64,000 bases of DNA from Kalaharituber pfeilii (GCA_015179045.1 WHUZ01000027.1:186001-250000), one strand, 5' to 3'; numbered from the stretch's first letter, positions 1-12,600 are shown. The notes: generated by a model from the letters alone, not told the origin. A program made the numbers and translations.

Positions 1-177
1 AAAACACCACCCACTCCTCCTCTTCCTGCTGTGGATGATATGGGCGGGTTTGCCGCGGGAACGCTGGGCTGGCTGGAGATTCGCGATACAAGTCGTGGTG
101 ATCTGGGGTTGGATTGGTCTGAATGGATGACACCTGACGGCGCCTTTCAGCCGTTGGAGGTTGAAAGGCCATCTTAG
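1..177 (+). CDS. 3' end of an unidentified gene entering from the left
   Basis: Frame 1 is open from the first base for 58 codons and stops with TAG at 175-177. The peptide has a proline-rich start followed by a globular-looking stretch (GTLGWLEIRDTSRGDLGLDW) with many W, E and D. The DNA is GC-richer than the sequence that follows. I do not recognise the family. An open frame of this length could occur by chance, so this is a tentative C-terminus of a gene that begins outside the window. Confidence 0.35.
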   Translation, partial: KTPPTPPLPAVDDMGGFAAGTLGWLEIRDTSRGDLGLDWSEWMTPDGAFQPLEVERPS

Positions 178-3048
178 GCAGTTGGTTGCGGGAGAAAGCT
201 ATTTACTGGAGAACAAAGTAGGGTATTTCTCGTTGAGGCACCCGGGGACGCTTTCAATTCGACAGGCTGCCGTCCAGCTGTAAGTTATATGCTCAGGCCC
301 GAGAAGCTCATCGACAAAAGGGGAAAGCTCACACTGCAGCTCAGGACGACACTAGCCAGTTTTGTCGCCCAAGCAAGTCAACAATAACTCGCGATGTCAA
401 AGCCCAGAGATAAATGAACAAATGCGATGGGTATCGAATGCAAGCCTGGCGATCACGGATTCTGGAGCTAATAGCGGATATTCTGAGTGGGGCGATATGG
501 ATCAGGCCGGCGGGGTCACGTCGGCGGGTTGATTTGGTGTGGTGATTGCGATTCGTGCTCCAGCAGTGAAACAACCGACCTCGATGCCCTGCAGCGAAGA
601 GGCAGTCGCGACGTTTCTGCCTTCGCCCTTCACTCTCCAGTCCTCTGCGTAAAATTCTTTAATTGAATTATCGTCTGGCAGCGCCCTGTGCTAAGGCTCG
701 CTCAAACTGAAGGCTATCGCGCTACTATGGTATGTTAGTATTACCAGGGTGGGATAATAAGTAGCACTGCGCATGAGCAGGGAATCCGGGAAGAGATAGC
801 GTCACTGGCTGAACTAGATCGTTATTTGGCTGCTGGGAGGCTCGTTCTTGGTGGGGGGACTTGAGAGAGGGGGAACATACTGTATATTGCTTGTCGATGT
901 GTGTGCGGAATAAACTTGTGTGAGGGGTCGGCATGGGGGATGGGGTTGCTTCTTCAGACCCTCTAGATGGTCTTAACCCCACCAGACCGCTCAACCCAGT
1001 GTCATCACTCTGAGAACCGGATGAATCACTAGTTGATCTATTCTACCGAGAACCAGGGCAGCGAAGTGGACAAGTTAGGAGGAGGGAAGAGCACTTCCTG
1101 AACACCCTTATTGCTCGAGAAAAATACTACGTAGTGGCATGACCAAATGATCCACAGCTAGACTCGGGTTCAAGTTGCGGAAAAACGACAGCCTGATTTG
1201 GGCGAACAAGAGCGCCTGTTGATCTGGTGAACTTTGTGTGACTACCAGTCAATGGGAAAACCAAGGAGAGTTTGATGAAGGCTGCACCGATAACATCAAC
1301 ATAAGATTCCGAAACACCCCATCGTAGCTGCGAGTGCAAAGGCAGAAGCGTTTGTACCTGACCAGTGAGATAGCCCTGAAAATCGCACTGTGGCTCACTT
1401 AGGTCAGGCAGAATGCATATATTGGGTGAGGTCAAGAGAGAGAAGCTAGCTACTGACATGTAACATAGACCACATGAGGACGTCATATCACTAGAGGAAA
1501 TGCGCGCCATCGCGGTATCTCGATACCGCTCATCCCCTTGTCGTACGTCCCTTGGCGCGTGTCCAAGGCGGCGTATAGGCGAAGCAGGTCTTGCCGTGTA
1601 GAGCGCATACCCTACCTGTATGCCCGCCTGACGGAGACATGTTAGATGAAGACATGAATTGGATGACTGGGACCATTTCGTCAGACAGAGTCGAGTATTA
1701 ATTCCTAACGTCCATCTGCAAGAGCTCCTTATGTATGACTATGGTGAAGTATGTAGTTGGCTCGGTACCAGAACAACTTTCCCTAACTTATGAAGTGAAC
1801 CATGTGCAGGGTTTTATGCAGAAGCTATCTGGCACGTCGGAAGAGCTGACCTGACGAGCCGAACGGCTGCAGCAACAGGAGTCTGCTGCCCCGACCCTCT
1901 CCTACGGTAGAACCGCAATCAGGTGATGGATCAAACTTCAGACGAATGGATAGGTGAAGTATCAAATGGGCTGAGTCTTTGACATGGGACGCTGCTGACC
2001 TTGCATGCCTGTGAGGTTTTGGCTATGTTGCAATCGGACCCAGGTTCCTGGTCAGACATACTTCTAGGTAGATCAAATTAAAATGGTACTCACACTTGGT
2101 TTATGCAATTACGGGGCAAGCATAATCCAAGGTTAATTCCAAAGCCTACATAGAGTACTATTGCCAGAGGGAGGCAGAGGAACAAAAGGCTGGAAAACTT
2201 GAGAGAACGTTCGGCGATTGTTAAATATTCCAAATAGCCATTGACATCCCCTTGACGGTGGACGGAGTTTCAGCAGCTGCGCCGCGTATTTGGCGAGCTT
2301 GATAAGGTAGATTGTACCGTGCAGTGTCAGGCTGCACAAATCCGGATCACTTCGCAACATGTACTCTTGCCATCTCTGCTTCTGTCTACTAACTGGGACC
2401 AAGTCACTGAATTACCTCCTCCAGCTTGTTTAATCGCCAGTCCCATACAACCGGAATGGTTCGAGACTGCCGGAATATAAACACATTTGCTGGCACTGCA
2501 AAGTGGGGAAAGTAGAATTAGTCTGGAATTCCGCAGTTATGCCTCTGGGTTTTGGTTTGTTTCGAGAGTGCTTGCTTGTTCAAAGCTTAACTACGGAGAA
2601 CATTTGATGATTTTTCATCTTGATCTTGGGAGCACCAAGTGACCGGTAAATGGTGGAGCCTTATCTCCAGTACAATATTCTGAGACGGTTTGAGGCTAAT
2701 CTCCGGTACGACGTTTTAAGACGGTTCGAGACTGACTTTGAGATACAAGCATGCCAGAGGCCCCATTAATGGGTGAAAGGTCATATTATGTGGGCAGCAG
2801 CTGGCAGGGGCATTATGAAAAGGCAGTAAAAGAAAGTAATTCCGAACCGCTGGTAATGCATAAAAATAGCAGACGAAAAGCGACTAACAATTACCATGTA
2901 CACGCAATCCCAAGAAAATGTTTCTTTCTCTCCCAATCAAGCCGAAACCCCGTTACCCCAGTATAAGACCTTTATCGAAAAACAAGAAGAAAAAGATTGT
3001 TATGGTCTTGTCTTTAATGTTTTATAATGCATCTCTAAACAGGGGAAC
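178..3048. other. Intergenic region, no gene recognised
   Basis: Only short overlapping frames without recognisable motifs are present on either strand. The RPL10 3' flank lies at its right end. One short tandem repeat (2664-2733) is listed separately. No tRNA, 5S or other RNA gene was recognised. Confidence 0.5.
2664..2733. repeat. Imperfect tandem duplication, two units of about 35 bp
   Basis: The units ATCTCCAGTACAATATTCTG... and ATCTCCGGTACGACGTTTTA... lie back to back, and each continues into GACGGTTYGAG. They differ at several positions. The function is unknown. Confidence 0.5.
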
Positions 3049-3901
3049 TTAAGCTGTCTCCTGGAAAGCCTGTGGGAATATGCGCATATTGTCTGACAAT
3101 TTGCCCTTCGGCCTCAAGAACTTGACGTAAGCACCATCATCCTTGAGCTCACCAGCAGCACGCTTTTCCAAGAACTCCTCGCGGCGGAGAGGAGTGAAAC
3201 CCCAGTTTTTGGAGACGATAATCTTTTGGCGTCCAGGGAACCTTAAAAACGATCAGACACCGCTGCAGAAAAAAAACAAGGAAATGAAACTTACTTGTAT
3301 TGGGATCTTCGGAGAGCCTCGATAGCAGTGGCGCGGTGAGAGTCCCTCGTTCGTACAGACATGATAATCTGTCCAATGTTCACACGAGCAACAGTTCCGT
3401 ATGGCTTTCCCCAGGCACCACGCATACCAGTCTGAAGCCTATCGGCTCCAGCGCATGACAACATCTTGTTGATACGGATGACGTGGAAGGGGTGAGCACC
3501 TGAGAGACATATATTAGCGCACATTCCGGAATTCGCAAGCCGAAATGTCTGGGCTTTGGGCAATAAGGGATACGTACGGACTCTGATGTGAAAGTTGTCC
3601 TTCCCGGCAATCCTCACAAGGTATCGGTTGGCGCAGACACGGGCGGCTTCCAGAGCCTCCGAGGAAAGTTGTTCATACTCGTTGGAGACCAAGTGCACAC
3701 AGAGAGGAAATTCATCGACACCAGCTTTCTTTCGTCCTAAATCGAAGATCTTAATCTTTGGGTCTGGGACACCACGGTTAAACCTCGACTTTGGGTAGGG
3801 CTTGTCTGTGCCAGCGTCAGCGCCTGCTCGTATTCCATTCAAAATCACAGCCCTAACATACTCTTGCAGTATCGGTAGCAGCGGGCTGGACGGCGGGCCA
3901 T
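3049..3901 (-). CDS. RPL10: 60S ribosomal protein L10 (uL16, QM family)
   Basis: Component of the large ribosomal subunit that sits near the P site and is loaded late in 60S maturation. Four exons keep frame: 3901-3862, 3805-3578, 3499-3295 and 3241-3049, giving 221 residues, the usual length. The start exon encodes [13 protein letters not shown]. Exon 2 continues with [18 protein letters not shown], exon 3 with [20 protein letters not shown], and exon 4 with [20 protein letters not shown] up to the stop TAA. Donors are GTATGT, GTACGT and GTAAGT. The last intron contains an internal CAG, but AAG|G at 3241 is the acceptor that restores the family sequence. RPL30 lies upstream on the same strand, so the promoter must fit in 3902-4366, where a telomere-like box occurs. 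Confidence 0.96.
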
Positions 3902-4105
3902 TGTTAATGATTTTCAAGTCGTAAACTCGTAAAAAAGGGCAGTCGAGTTGCTGTTGGATGATGATTGGGAATGCTGGGCTCGTCAGGGACTTAATAGACA
4001 AAAATGTATGAGTGAGTGTGATTGTATCTTTGATTTCAAATGCACAATTCTTGGCGTTCGAGTGGTGGGATGATTACAAATCAGCATCCACCAGGTTTCA
4101 GCAGT

Positions 4106-4120
4106 CCTAGGGTTAAACCC
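4106..4120. promoter_or_regulatory. Telomere-repeat-like box upstream of RPL10
   Basis: The sequence CCTAGGGTTAAACCC lies about 205 bp upstream of the RPL10 start codon. Such TTAGGG-type boxes bind Tbf1-like Myb factors in ribosomal protein promoters of several yeasts. That the same holds here is inference, supported by a similar box upstream of RPL30. Confidence 0.45.
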
Positions 4121-4366
4121 GCACTTCCAGAGTTCAGTGTGACCAATCAAGCGTCATTCTCACTACTTTTCAGCTCGATTGATGGCAACTATGATGAAAC
4201 AATACTGATGAAGAGTAAGCAGTTTTATTTCATTTGCCAGATCTTCAAATTAACGCCGTGAAATCTCCCATTTTTGCCTTCCTTTGCCTTGCCCTGAATG
4301 CCCTATTTATACTAAGAAAAAGTAAACAGTACATGGTTCATCCCAACTCGTGCCGTAATGGCCTCC

Positions 4367-5023
4367 TTAAGCACTAGCAGACAAAATGTCGGAGTCACCT
4401 TGGTCCAAGATGGCCATGGTAGAGCATCTGAAAAGTTTACCGCATGCAGTTCCCAACTCAATCTATAGAACATAGGCCAAAGAAATGTCAGTTACCCATA
4501 TTTCCCTCCAAAGCAAAGTCTCTGGTGAGATTGCTTCTTCGCAGGGAATACACCTTCCTCCCGTCATTTTCACTTAGGGAGTACACGGCAGCGTAGACCA
4601 AGAGAAAATAAGCTCTCTCCGAAGCTCAAGAGAGCTTCTTCTCAGAGAATTTAAATTCAAAGCACGGAGAGAAATGTACTCACGTTGGTACCGGCGAAGT
4701 GGTGCACATTGCATTTGCCCAACATAGAGTAATACTCCAGCTCAGACTTGCCTGCAGAATTTGTAAGTGTGTTGAATCATATCGTGGATGGAAGAGGACC
4801 TACGGAGTGGTGGGGTATTGCCGGCAATGATAACCAATTTGGCCTTTCCATTCCTCAACATCTTAAGGGTAGACTTGTACCCGAGGACGTACTTTCCTGA
4901 CTTCATCACCAACGCCAAACGGGAGTTGATGGAGTCCGACGCCTTCTTGGCCTTCTTGGTTGGTGCTGCATCCTCTAGTCAGCCAATTGTTATAATAACA
5001 CTGTGGGAAGTTGTCATACCCAT
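4367..5023 (-). CDS. RPL30: 60S ribosomal protein L30 (eL30)
   Basis: Large-subunit ribosomal protein of the L7Ae-type RNA-binding fold. Exons are 5023-5020 (ATGG), 4974-4804, 4751-4684 and 4462-4367, giving 112 residues. Exon 2 encodes [20 protein letters not shown] and then the [20 protein letters not shown] stretch. The later exons give [20 protein letters not shown] and [20 protein letters not shown], all matching the family in order. The two main introns have good donors (GTAGGT, GTGAGT). The four-base first exon is the least certain part. It was chosen because ATGG plus AG keeps frame (M-E-D-A-A-P-T-K-K) and GTATGA follows it, but that intron is only 45 nt. The gene is divergent from the cytochrome b5 gene. 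Confidence 0.93.
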
Positions 5024-5544
5024 CTCTGCGCTTGCTTGTGGTCGAAATAAGCACTCCGGTCTTCGAGAAGATTGGTTGGGGCGGCGGTGAGGCTGGGGAT
5101 TTTGGTGGTGAAAGTTGTATACCGTTCGAGTCCACAATTGCAGCCTCTTAGCACTTATTGTATTGTGTGGTGCATCTTTGCATCCTAAACCTAGCCCTAA
5201 GGTCGGCGAACCTGTCCCTGTCAGATGACCATTATCACGTGGGTTCCTTGGCATGGCCTCGTGCCCTCTTGACTTAAAGCTTGTCAGCAGGGCAATTCCA
5301 TAGTCTCGTACGGCAGCCAATCAGCTACCCGGTATTCAAGAGCTATGAAGCTCAACCTCGGCACATTTGCCCTTCGCTGTCTTCTCCCTGTTAGTGCGTA
5401 TATGTAGCTGCCGGCCGATACCCTTCCTTCTTTGTTCCTTCTGTTACTGCTCAAGAAATACTCATTCCCGAGCTTCTCCTCTGCGTGTTTCTCATTCATC
5501 ATTCCCTTCCATTAAGACACTCTCTTCCATTCAGTTGCGCCATC
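5024..5544. promoter_or_regulatory. Divergent promoter between RPL30 and CYB5, with a telomere-like box at 5184-5200
   Basis: About 520 bp separate the two start codons. CCTAAACCTAGCCCTAA at 5184-5200 is about 160 bp upstream of the RPL30 start and resembles the fungal telomere repeat, like the box in front of RPL10. A pyrimidine-rich stretch just before 5545 suits a transcription start for the cytochrome gene. No TATA box stands out. Confidence 0.45.
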
Positions 5545-5970
5545 ATGTCGAAAGTCATCTCTCCTTCTGAAGTTGCTGCGCATACGACTCCAGAAACTGG
5601 AATGTACATTATCATTGACGGTGGAGTCTACGATGTCACAAGTATTCCTTCCCGAGCTTAAAAACTAGCAACCGAGGCTGACTCCTATCAGGATTCATTG
5701 ATGAACATCCTGGAGGTTAGCGTTTCCTGGAGTCAACCAATAAATAATTGAATTCTAATACTTGGGACTCATAGGAGCTAAGATCCTGAAGCGGGTTGCT
5801 GGAAAAGACGCCAGCAAGCAATTCTGGAAGGTACCGCAGTAAATGCAATAAGATGGTTAACCCGAGGGATGGATGGGCTAACCTACACATAGTACCACAA
5901 CGAGGGCGTTCTGAAGAAGTACACTCCACAACTGAAGGTCGGCGAAGTTGGCGAGAGGGCCAAGATATAA
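5545..5970 (+). CDS. Small soluble cytochrome b5-domain protein
   Basis: Haem-binding electron carrier. Four exons (5545-5641, 5692-5715, 5775-5830, 5893-5970) join in frame to 84 residues. They start MSKVISPSEVAAH and continue VYDVTRFIDEHPGGAKILKR, then a short helix and WKYHNEGVLKKY. The two axial haem ligands are His38 in HPGG and His61 in KYHNEG. The protein is just the cytochrome b5 fold. There is no C-terminal membrane anchor and no fused desaturase, reductase or hydroxylase domain, so it is probably cytosolic and donates electrons to a separate enzyme. Its partner cannot be read from the context. The gene is divergent from RPL30. Confidence 0.9.
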
Positions 5971-6647
5971 GAGCTCCGCAATGCATATTCTCGTTACACT
6001 ACCATCGCACACCATTTCCCTTTCACACCTTTGAGATGGGCTATTTCTCCATATACCAGCATAGAATAATAATGTATTCTAGACATCAACATTTATAGAC
6101 TCGTTACACATTATATGCCACTACTTTTCGTTGGCTCCATTGTAGCCTTGCCCCATTTCCCTGGACTATGTACTACCTTTATTTGCCCAGTTTGAGAGCT
6201 TTCCGTTAGTGTAATCTACAGCCTTGAAACAAGAATACATAACCGCCAAATAGCATATGCTTGCTCCCCAATTTTCTCTGACGGGAATGCCTAAAGTTGG
6301 CGGAAGATCGAGATTTCTCATCTATTCAGTTGAGTCCCTAATTCACAATAGTATCTTGACGTTATTCCAGGGAAGACAAAGTTTTGTGCGTTTCGGTTTG
6401 CGGAAATTTGGTTCTTGTAACGAGACTAGCTTGATTTACTTATCACCAGTGAAGCTCAAGCAAACTGGAGGCTCAATGTAAGAATATTGTATATCGTTTG
6501 AGAGGGTATGTTTAGGGTGAATCAAATGTAACTGGTTCTAGTTCCATTAAAATATCTCCACCGCAGGACATTATCGACATTATCTAGGGATACAATAAAT
6601 CAAAAGTAACTATTTTCCAAAACCTAATACAGAAACTCGAGGAGCAT
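5971..6647. other. Convergent intergenic region between CYB5 and PRP6
   Basis: Two genes end towards each other here, so the stretch should hold both 3' untranslated regions. Nothing else is seen. Confidence 0.5.
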
Positions 6648-9600
6648 TTACTCCAACTGCGCCACAACCAACATCAATATCTCCTCTATCGACTTTCCCG
6701 CATTCTGAGGTGCTTTTGCGACCGCTTGCCAAATCTCCCCATGTCTCGGCTCCACTGAGACACATTTTGATATTGCGTCTTGTCGTTTCTCCTAAAATTA
6801 TTGTTAGCGTTTATCCGGGTAATTGCGCAACGTGAATGGATGCAAGACTATACCTCAGTACCATGTTGCAACAAAAACTTGTAATACCATGCCCACGTAT
6901 CCCCCAAGTCACTGTCTGCCAGGATAGCCTTTTCGAACCAATTCAACGCCTTATCCAATTTCCGCTCATACCAAAAATTCCTTGCCACAGTGACAAAAAG
7001 CACAGGGTCATTATCGACCTTCCGCATGGCCTCCACCATCCTCGGTTTCCGTTGTGTTCGGGGCTCAAGGTGCCAGATACTCTCGCTCCATAGCAGTCCT
7101 GAGTTAGGACACTCTTGTAATGCCTTTGCCATTAGAGCCTTCGCTTGGTTGATGTTATTGGCGCGCCGTTCGACGCGGACAGATTCGCACCATAGGACTG
7201 GGTTCTTGGGAACAGCCAATCGAGCTCGGTCGAGAACGGAGCGGGCTTTGACCACGACGCCAGCCTTCTCCTCCAATCGTGATGCGAGCAGCCATAATGG
7301 AACAGACTGTGGACAAGCCTTGGTGCCCGTCATGTAAGCTTCACGAGCTTGTGGTAGTTTAGACTCTCCCTCATATATCTGTCCCTTCATCATCCACAAC
7401 TTATCCGCCTTGGGGTACAGCTGAAGGCCTTCATTGACCAGCGTCAAAGCCGCCTCAATATTACCAAGCTGCCGCTCAAACGCAACGGACTTGATCCAGA
7501 CTCGATCCGTACCTGCTTCCCGCCTCGCTGTAGCCAGAAGCTCTCGTGCAGCATCGTGTTGTTTGTTCTCTGCCTCCAACTTCACTGCCGCTAGCCAGAT
7601 ATCTTCGTTATTTGGGTTCTGCTTGAAAGCGCGACCAAGAACAAGACGTGCCCCATCAATTTCACCAGATTGCCATTTCTCTTTTGCAAGCATCATCCAT
7701 AGGACTTCGGCTTGAGGACACGCCTCCACGGCTTTTTCAAGAAGGGCTATTAAGGCTTCTCGGGTACCGTGGTTCTTCTCCAGCTCTGCTGCCGCACGCC
7801 ATATCGACTTCTTGGTGTAGAAAACGCGAAGAGCATAAGCATATATAGCTCTAGCAGTCTCGTACTTGCCGCGTGATACAGCGCCTTCAGCATCCTCCAT
7901 CCAGGTTTTCTTCCGGTCATCGTCCTCGTCAAGACCCCAACCAAGGGTTTCTCGGATGATGTTCTGGCAAGTGAGAATTGCGCCTTCCTCCTCACATTTC
8001 TCCGCTTCCATAATCCAATCTTCTCGCTTAGGCATTGCTTGCTCCCTCGCGAGAGCCTGGACAGCACGCTTCATAACGTTGATTTTAGTATTACCGGACT
8101 GTTCTTGTAGACGTGCAGCAGCAAGCCAGATTTCGTGAGACGTGGGGATGGCTTTGCGTGCTTTATTGAGGACGGCTTGGGCGTTTTCGAAGGTTTCAAG
8201 ACGTGCCAATGCCAGCCAAAGATCGACAGATAGAGGTACCAATTCGACCGCACGGGCGAGTAAGATACGCGCATCCTTGGGGTCCTCTTCCAGCTTGACT
8301 GCCTCCTTCCATAATATGACAGACTGCGGTATGACATCGAGGGCCTTTCTGACAACACGCTTCTTTGCGCGAGGGTCCGTCTCCAGCTTCATCGCCTCTT
8401 TCCAAAGATTGACTGATTTCGGGTTTTCCTTAACTGCCTGCGCAACAATAATCTTTGCATTCTGGTTATCGTTGAGCCGGATGCTCTCTAACCAGACATC
8501 TTCGTTCTTGGGACAGTGCTCACATCCTCTAGCAATGACATTTCGTGCCTGAACCATCTTTCCTGCCAATTCCTCTAGCCTCGCTGCTGCGATCCAACCA
8601 GGAGCATGCGATGGATTCGTTTTGATAACAGACTCGAGAAGTACTCGGGCTCGTTTAATGTCTCCGACTTGTGCTTCGGTTTGCCCAACAATACTCTTGT
8701 TCAAGCTAGTAAGGTAGCCCTTAGGGTCGATATTTGTAGCCCCACCAAATACAGAATCTGTGCCACCATTTCCGGCGGCCTGGTCCAATCTAACCTGCAG
8801 CACCTTGTTTTTTGCAGCACCAATATCGGCGAAATTTGTCATAGTCCCATCAGCTGCATCCGTGCCACCGTCCTCCACTGTTGTCGAAAATTGGGCAGAA
8901 CTGCTAGCAGCAGCAATAACAGAGTCGGGAACTGCATAGAATTTTTGGTGAAGCGCCTGCCTTGCTCTGCGATTCCTCCCCGTCAAATCTCCAACATCCG
9001 GAAGGTTCGCCCATTCTTCGTCGGAGACGGTACTGAGAGCTCGTTTCAAGTCCGCGAATTGCTGCTGGATCTTCGGATTCTTGCGCTCGTATTCTTCTCG
9101 CTCGGCTTTCTCGCGAGCTTCCCTATGTGAAGAAATCCAACGTCGGCAAACTGCTCAAAGAATTGGAAAGATGATAAACCATGTATTCATTTATCAAAAA
9201 TTAAAGTAAAAATGCATGAGGTGGTATGGGGTGTATTTACCTTCTTGCCTTCCGTCGCTTGTCCATCTTCTCATCTACAGATTGGTATATCCTGTCTGCT
9301 TCATCATCATCCTCATCGTATGCCCCAGTGGCGAACAATCCGACTTCGTTCTCGGGGTCCTGATATCGGTCGTCGTCTTCATCTTCGTCCTTCTTCTCCT
9401 TGGCTCCATAGGCGGTAGGTGGGGCTTGACCGAGAAGCTCAGCTCGCCGTGTGAGAGCTGCTTTGATGGCCTCCTCAGATGGGCCTTCCCTAGCTGGACC
9501 GATATCTGATCGTGTCGTAAACCCAGTGGCACCTATGGAAGGTTACGTGTTAGATGGCTGAGAGCACCGAGCCCGCAAGGTTGGCAAGCTCACCTCTTCC

Positions 9601-9651
9601 TAGACCAGCGACGTAGTTCGCCGGCGCCTCTTCGAGCAAAAACGACTTCAT
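6648..9651 (-). CDS. PRP6: Pre-mRNA splicing factor Prp6 (U5 / tri-snRNP TPR protein)
   Basis: Scaffold of the U4/U6.U5 tri-snRNP in the nucleus, bridging U5 to U4/U6. Four exons (9651-9594, 9532-9241, 9122-6854, 6791-6648) join in frame to 920 residues, the normal size. The N-terminus, [20 protein letters not shown] then [16 protein letters not shown], is the PRP1_N domain, followed by an acidic stretch and [20 protein letters not shown]. Roughly residues 250-900 are HAT/TPR repeats with recurring LW, A and P positions such as [12 protein letters not shown] and [12 protein letters not shown]. The last exon supplies the conserved tail [20 protein letters not shown]. Its donor, GTATAG, is not the usual GTRAGT, and reading through would truncate the protein at HGTEV. 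Splicing restores the family ending. Confidence 0.97.
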
Positions 9652-12021
9652 GGCACAGAGTTGAGAGATTCTGGATGTTGTTTGAGTGAGCAGCAGTCAG
9701 GTTCGCGATTTCCCGGTCCTGAAAAGTGCCTTCTGGGTTACTCAGCCGGATGTCAAGCTTCTGCTAAAGGAGGCAACCTGCCAGTCTTGGCATGCGCTTG
9801 ATATGAACATTTGCTACGGTTCTTGGCAGATCACCTGATTGCCTAATTACCTAATACAATAGCTCCATACTAACGCCTTGGACAAAGGTTGGTCTCATGC
9901 CAAGACCGTCTGGCTTGGAGGTTAGCCAAGTAGACAGACTTCGTAGAGTACAATCACACGATGCAAAGACCGGCGCTGCAAACATTATGATTAATGTTGC
10001 TCATATGAGCAAGGACTCTGCTCAGTATATCTTGAAGATGCAATTTGGTCAAAGCAGGCCTGAAGCAATCTGATACGTTTGATTTTCTCTAATATGACGA
10101 GCCCCGTATTGTTAACGAGGAGTTTAAATTGTACTTGAAATTGGTCTGGGTACTGGTAGCTCGACAGTTCGCATTCTGAGAAGACTCCGCGAGTGATTCC
10201 TGTTGAGATGGATCCCCACATGGCAGTCGAAATCATAAAGCGTGTGACAAGAGAAACCGGAAGTCAAATGACTTGAAGTCAAGTTGGGGGGATGGTATCA
10301 AAACGGATTGTCCTTTGATACCCGTACCAGCAATACTCTGTATCAGACCTCATTGCCACTTGCTTCCAAGCTTATCTTGCTCTTCGGATATGTATTCTTG
10401 CGTTTCAGGAAGAGTTTGCAATACAACTGGTTGCGGAAACCGGGTGACGCGCTGAACTTGTCAGCAATCCATGCGGTTCCACTGTCAGCTACGAGTATTT
10501 GTGTTTCATCCGTTACAGTACCAATCGCAATGTGGATTGTAAAATCACAGTGTTTTGCCCCGCGCTTAGTTTACGATGCTGTACGAACAGTTGATCTATG
10601 TTTAGAATATAGGTTCTGGGCGGTTGTCTGGCATTCCGGTGTCATTTGTCAATTAAAAGTGCCTTTCTGATTTCAGCAGCCGTCTTATATCATCCCCATT
10701 CTTGGGCTCACTAAGATATCGAAACAATTGGCATGAAACTATGGAAACAACAACACGCATCTGGAAGGAGCCTATCGGTAGCAGTGCTGATGCCGCAGCC
10801 GCCTCTGGTTACGACCGCTAGCAGCCGCCAATATCCAGTGGTGGTTGGCATGCATGCAAGGGCATTTGGATATGGGTCGGCACCTCCAGATCGATTAACA
10901 AGGGAGACCCAGGAATTGAGATTATGCAAATTAACTTGTTTGAGATCTCCTGTACCGTTTATTCTAATACGCAGAGTGGGGGTACGAGAACACACAGGGT
11001 GCATCTTTCTATTATGTAGTTCATAGCTCCAAACCGCTATCATATGTAGCCTTGCTAGGGTTCCAGCATAATTCATGGAGTAAAATTACTATCATACATC
11101 CTTTTGCGCCCTGCAAAAGCGGTACAGGCATCCCACATGTCTGTTCTCGTGCCCAGACTCTCCTACATGTCCATCTTGTTTTGAAAATTAAAATATATAA
11201 GGAAATAAAAAACAATTCCGCGTTGCCAGCCTCATGGACGCACATAACATACAACATCCTTGACCAAGTCGGGTAGCCGCTAGGCGAAGAGCATAAGATT
11301 CCATTTCTCTCAACGCTCCGGATAGTTACAAGGAAATATCGTATGTTCCGAGTATATTCCCAAACAAGCAGATAGATAGGGTGACAATTCCTGAAGTAAA
11401 CAACAGCTGGTACTCTACTAGCAGTTGGGCCAGAGATGGAATTATCCGAAGTAATTGAGAAAGGACCAGCCGGGGCTGGATCGACACAGCAGTAATCCCG
11501 AGCTTGACAGAGCGGGTATCCTCGAAGGGTATGAGGGTTCTCGTGCCGTCTGGGGGCGGCCTGTAGTGGTTGTCTGCAGCTTGCAAAGCAGAGCAGCTTG
11601 TCAATCCGATCGCATTGTCATCGTGCTCACCCACGGACGGCGGGGCTGTTGTTGATATGCCTACCGTAGCTTCGTGTATCCGTCGCTGCGCGCTTCGGAC
11701 TGCTGCGCTGGTGATTTGCGGCTTCACCAAGGACAGCCCCTTCAGGCCATCGCGCACGCGAAGCTGCTGCACATAACATGCACATGCACCTGCAGCGCTG
11801 CGCGAGGCATTCTCTGCGGTGTGAACCAGGCACGCTGCATCGCTCGCTGCAGGCCGACAAGGGCCCAAGGGATGCACATACTCCAACGGAACGTAGCGTT
11901 CACATCGGCCCACCCAGTCCGGCGCGAGATGCGGGCGGACGAGTCTGGACAGGTGCAGCAAAGTAAAACGTATTAGAAAGTAAAGCGCAGTACTGTACTG
12001 GGAGCAGGCACCTCCTTTTCC
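9652..12021. other. Intergenic region of 2.4 kb, no gene recognised
   Basis: Frames up to 242 codons exist on the minus strand (11326-12054) but are biased in composition and overlap open frames on the other strand. No family motif was seen. The stretch 11500-11960 is noticeably GC-richer than its surroundings. Confidence 0.45.
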
Positions 12022-12600
12022 GTGGGTGCCGCGCTTTTGTGGGGAGGGCAACAAAAGCTCATCTCGTCCCTATCATATCCCTATCATATCCCCATAATCC
12101 CATCCACCTCCCATCTCATCGTCCCGTCCCGTCCTGCTTTCCCTAGATTTTTTTTCTCCTGCAGGAACAGCAGCAGCAGCAGCGGCAGCGGCAGCGGCAG
12201 CACTGCAGGGCAAGACAGCCACCAACGCACACCAACAGCAACAGCAGCAGCAGCAACAACAAAAACAACAACAAAAACAACAACAAAAACAACAATAACG
12301 ACTGACACGTACGCGCAGAAACAAACCGACAAGTCCGAGCTGGAATTGAATCGGCCTTGTCGCTTGTTTTTTCTGCAGTCCTCTTGCTCGCGGTGGATTT
12401 GGCTCTCTGAAGCAAGCTCTAGCACGCTCGCTTGGAACTCTCTTTTCTCCTTTGCTACGACACTTTAGAGTCTCTGTTTAGACCGTTAGCGTTACGATAC
12501 CCTCTGGCGCCTTTGTCTTGTCTATTGTTTCTTCCAAGTAGAACTACACACTGCCACATACTGCCTTAATATAGTTGAGTGAACTGCTAGATTGAGCACA
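12022..12600 (+). promoter_or_regulatory. Pyrimidine-rich promoter / 5' leader of the coiled-coil gene
   Basis: A C/T-rich run (12060-12150) is followed by a CAG/CAA repeat tract and about 300 bp without a credible start codon, ending at the ATG at 12601. This is the usual look of a filamentous-fungal promoter with a long leader. The transcription start is not determined. Confidence 0.4.
12161..12297 (+). repeat. CAG / CGG-CAG / CAA-AAA simple repeat tract
   Basis: Trinucleotide runs shift from CAG to GGCAGC, then CAACAG, then CAAAAACAA repeats. All three frames are open across it (poly-Gln, poly-Asn/Thr and so on on the plus strand), which explains the misleading open frames here. It probably lies in the leader of the downstream gene. 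Confidence 0.7.

Noticed and set aside
11326..12054. 242-codon minus-strand frame
   Set aside because: No family motif, biased composition, and competing frames on the plus strand over the same DNA.
12073..12468. Overlapping open frames on both strands with poly-Cys, poly-Val or poly-Thr
   Set aside because: They are produced by the CAG/CAA trinucleotide tract, which is open in all frames.
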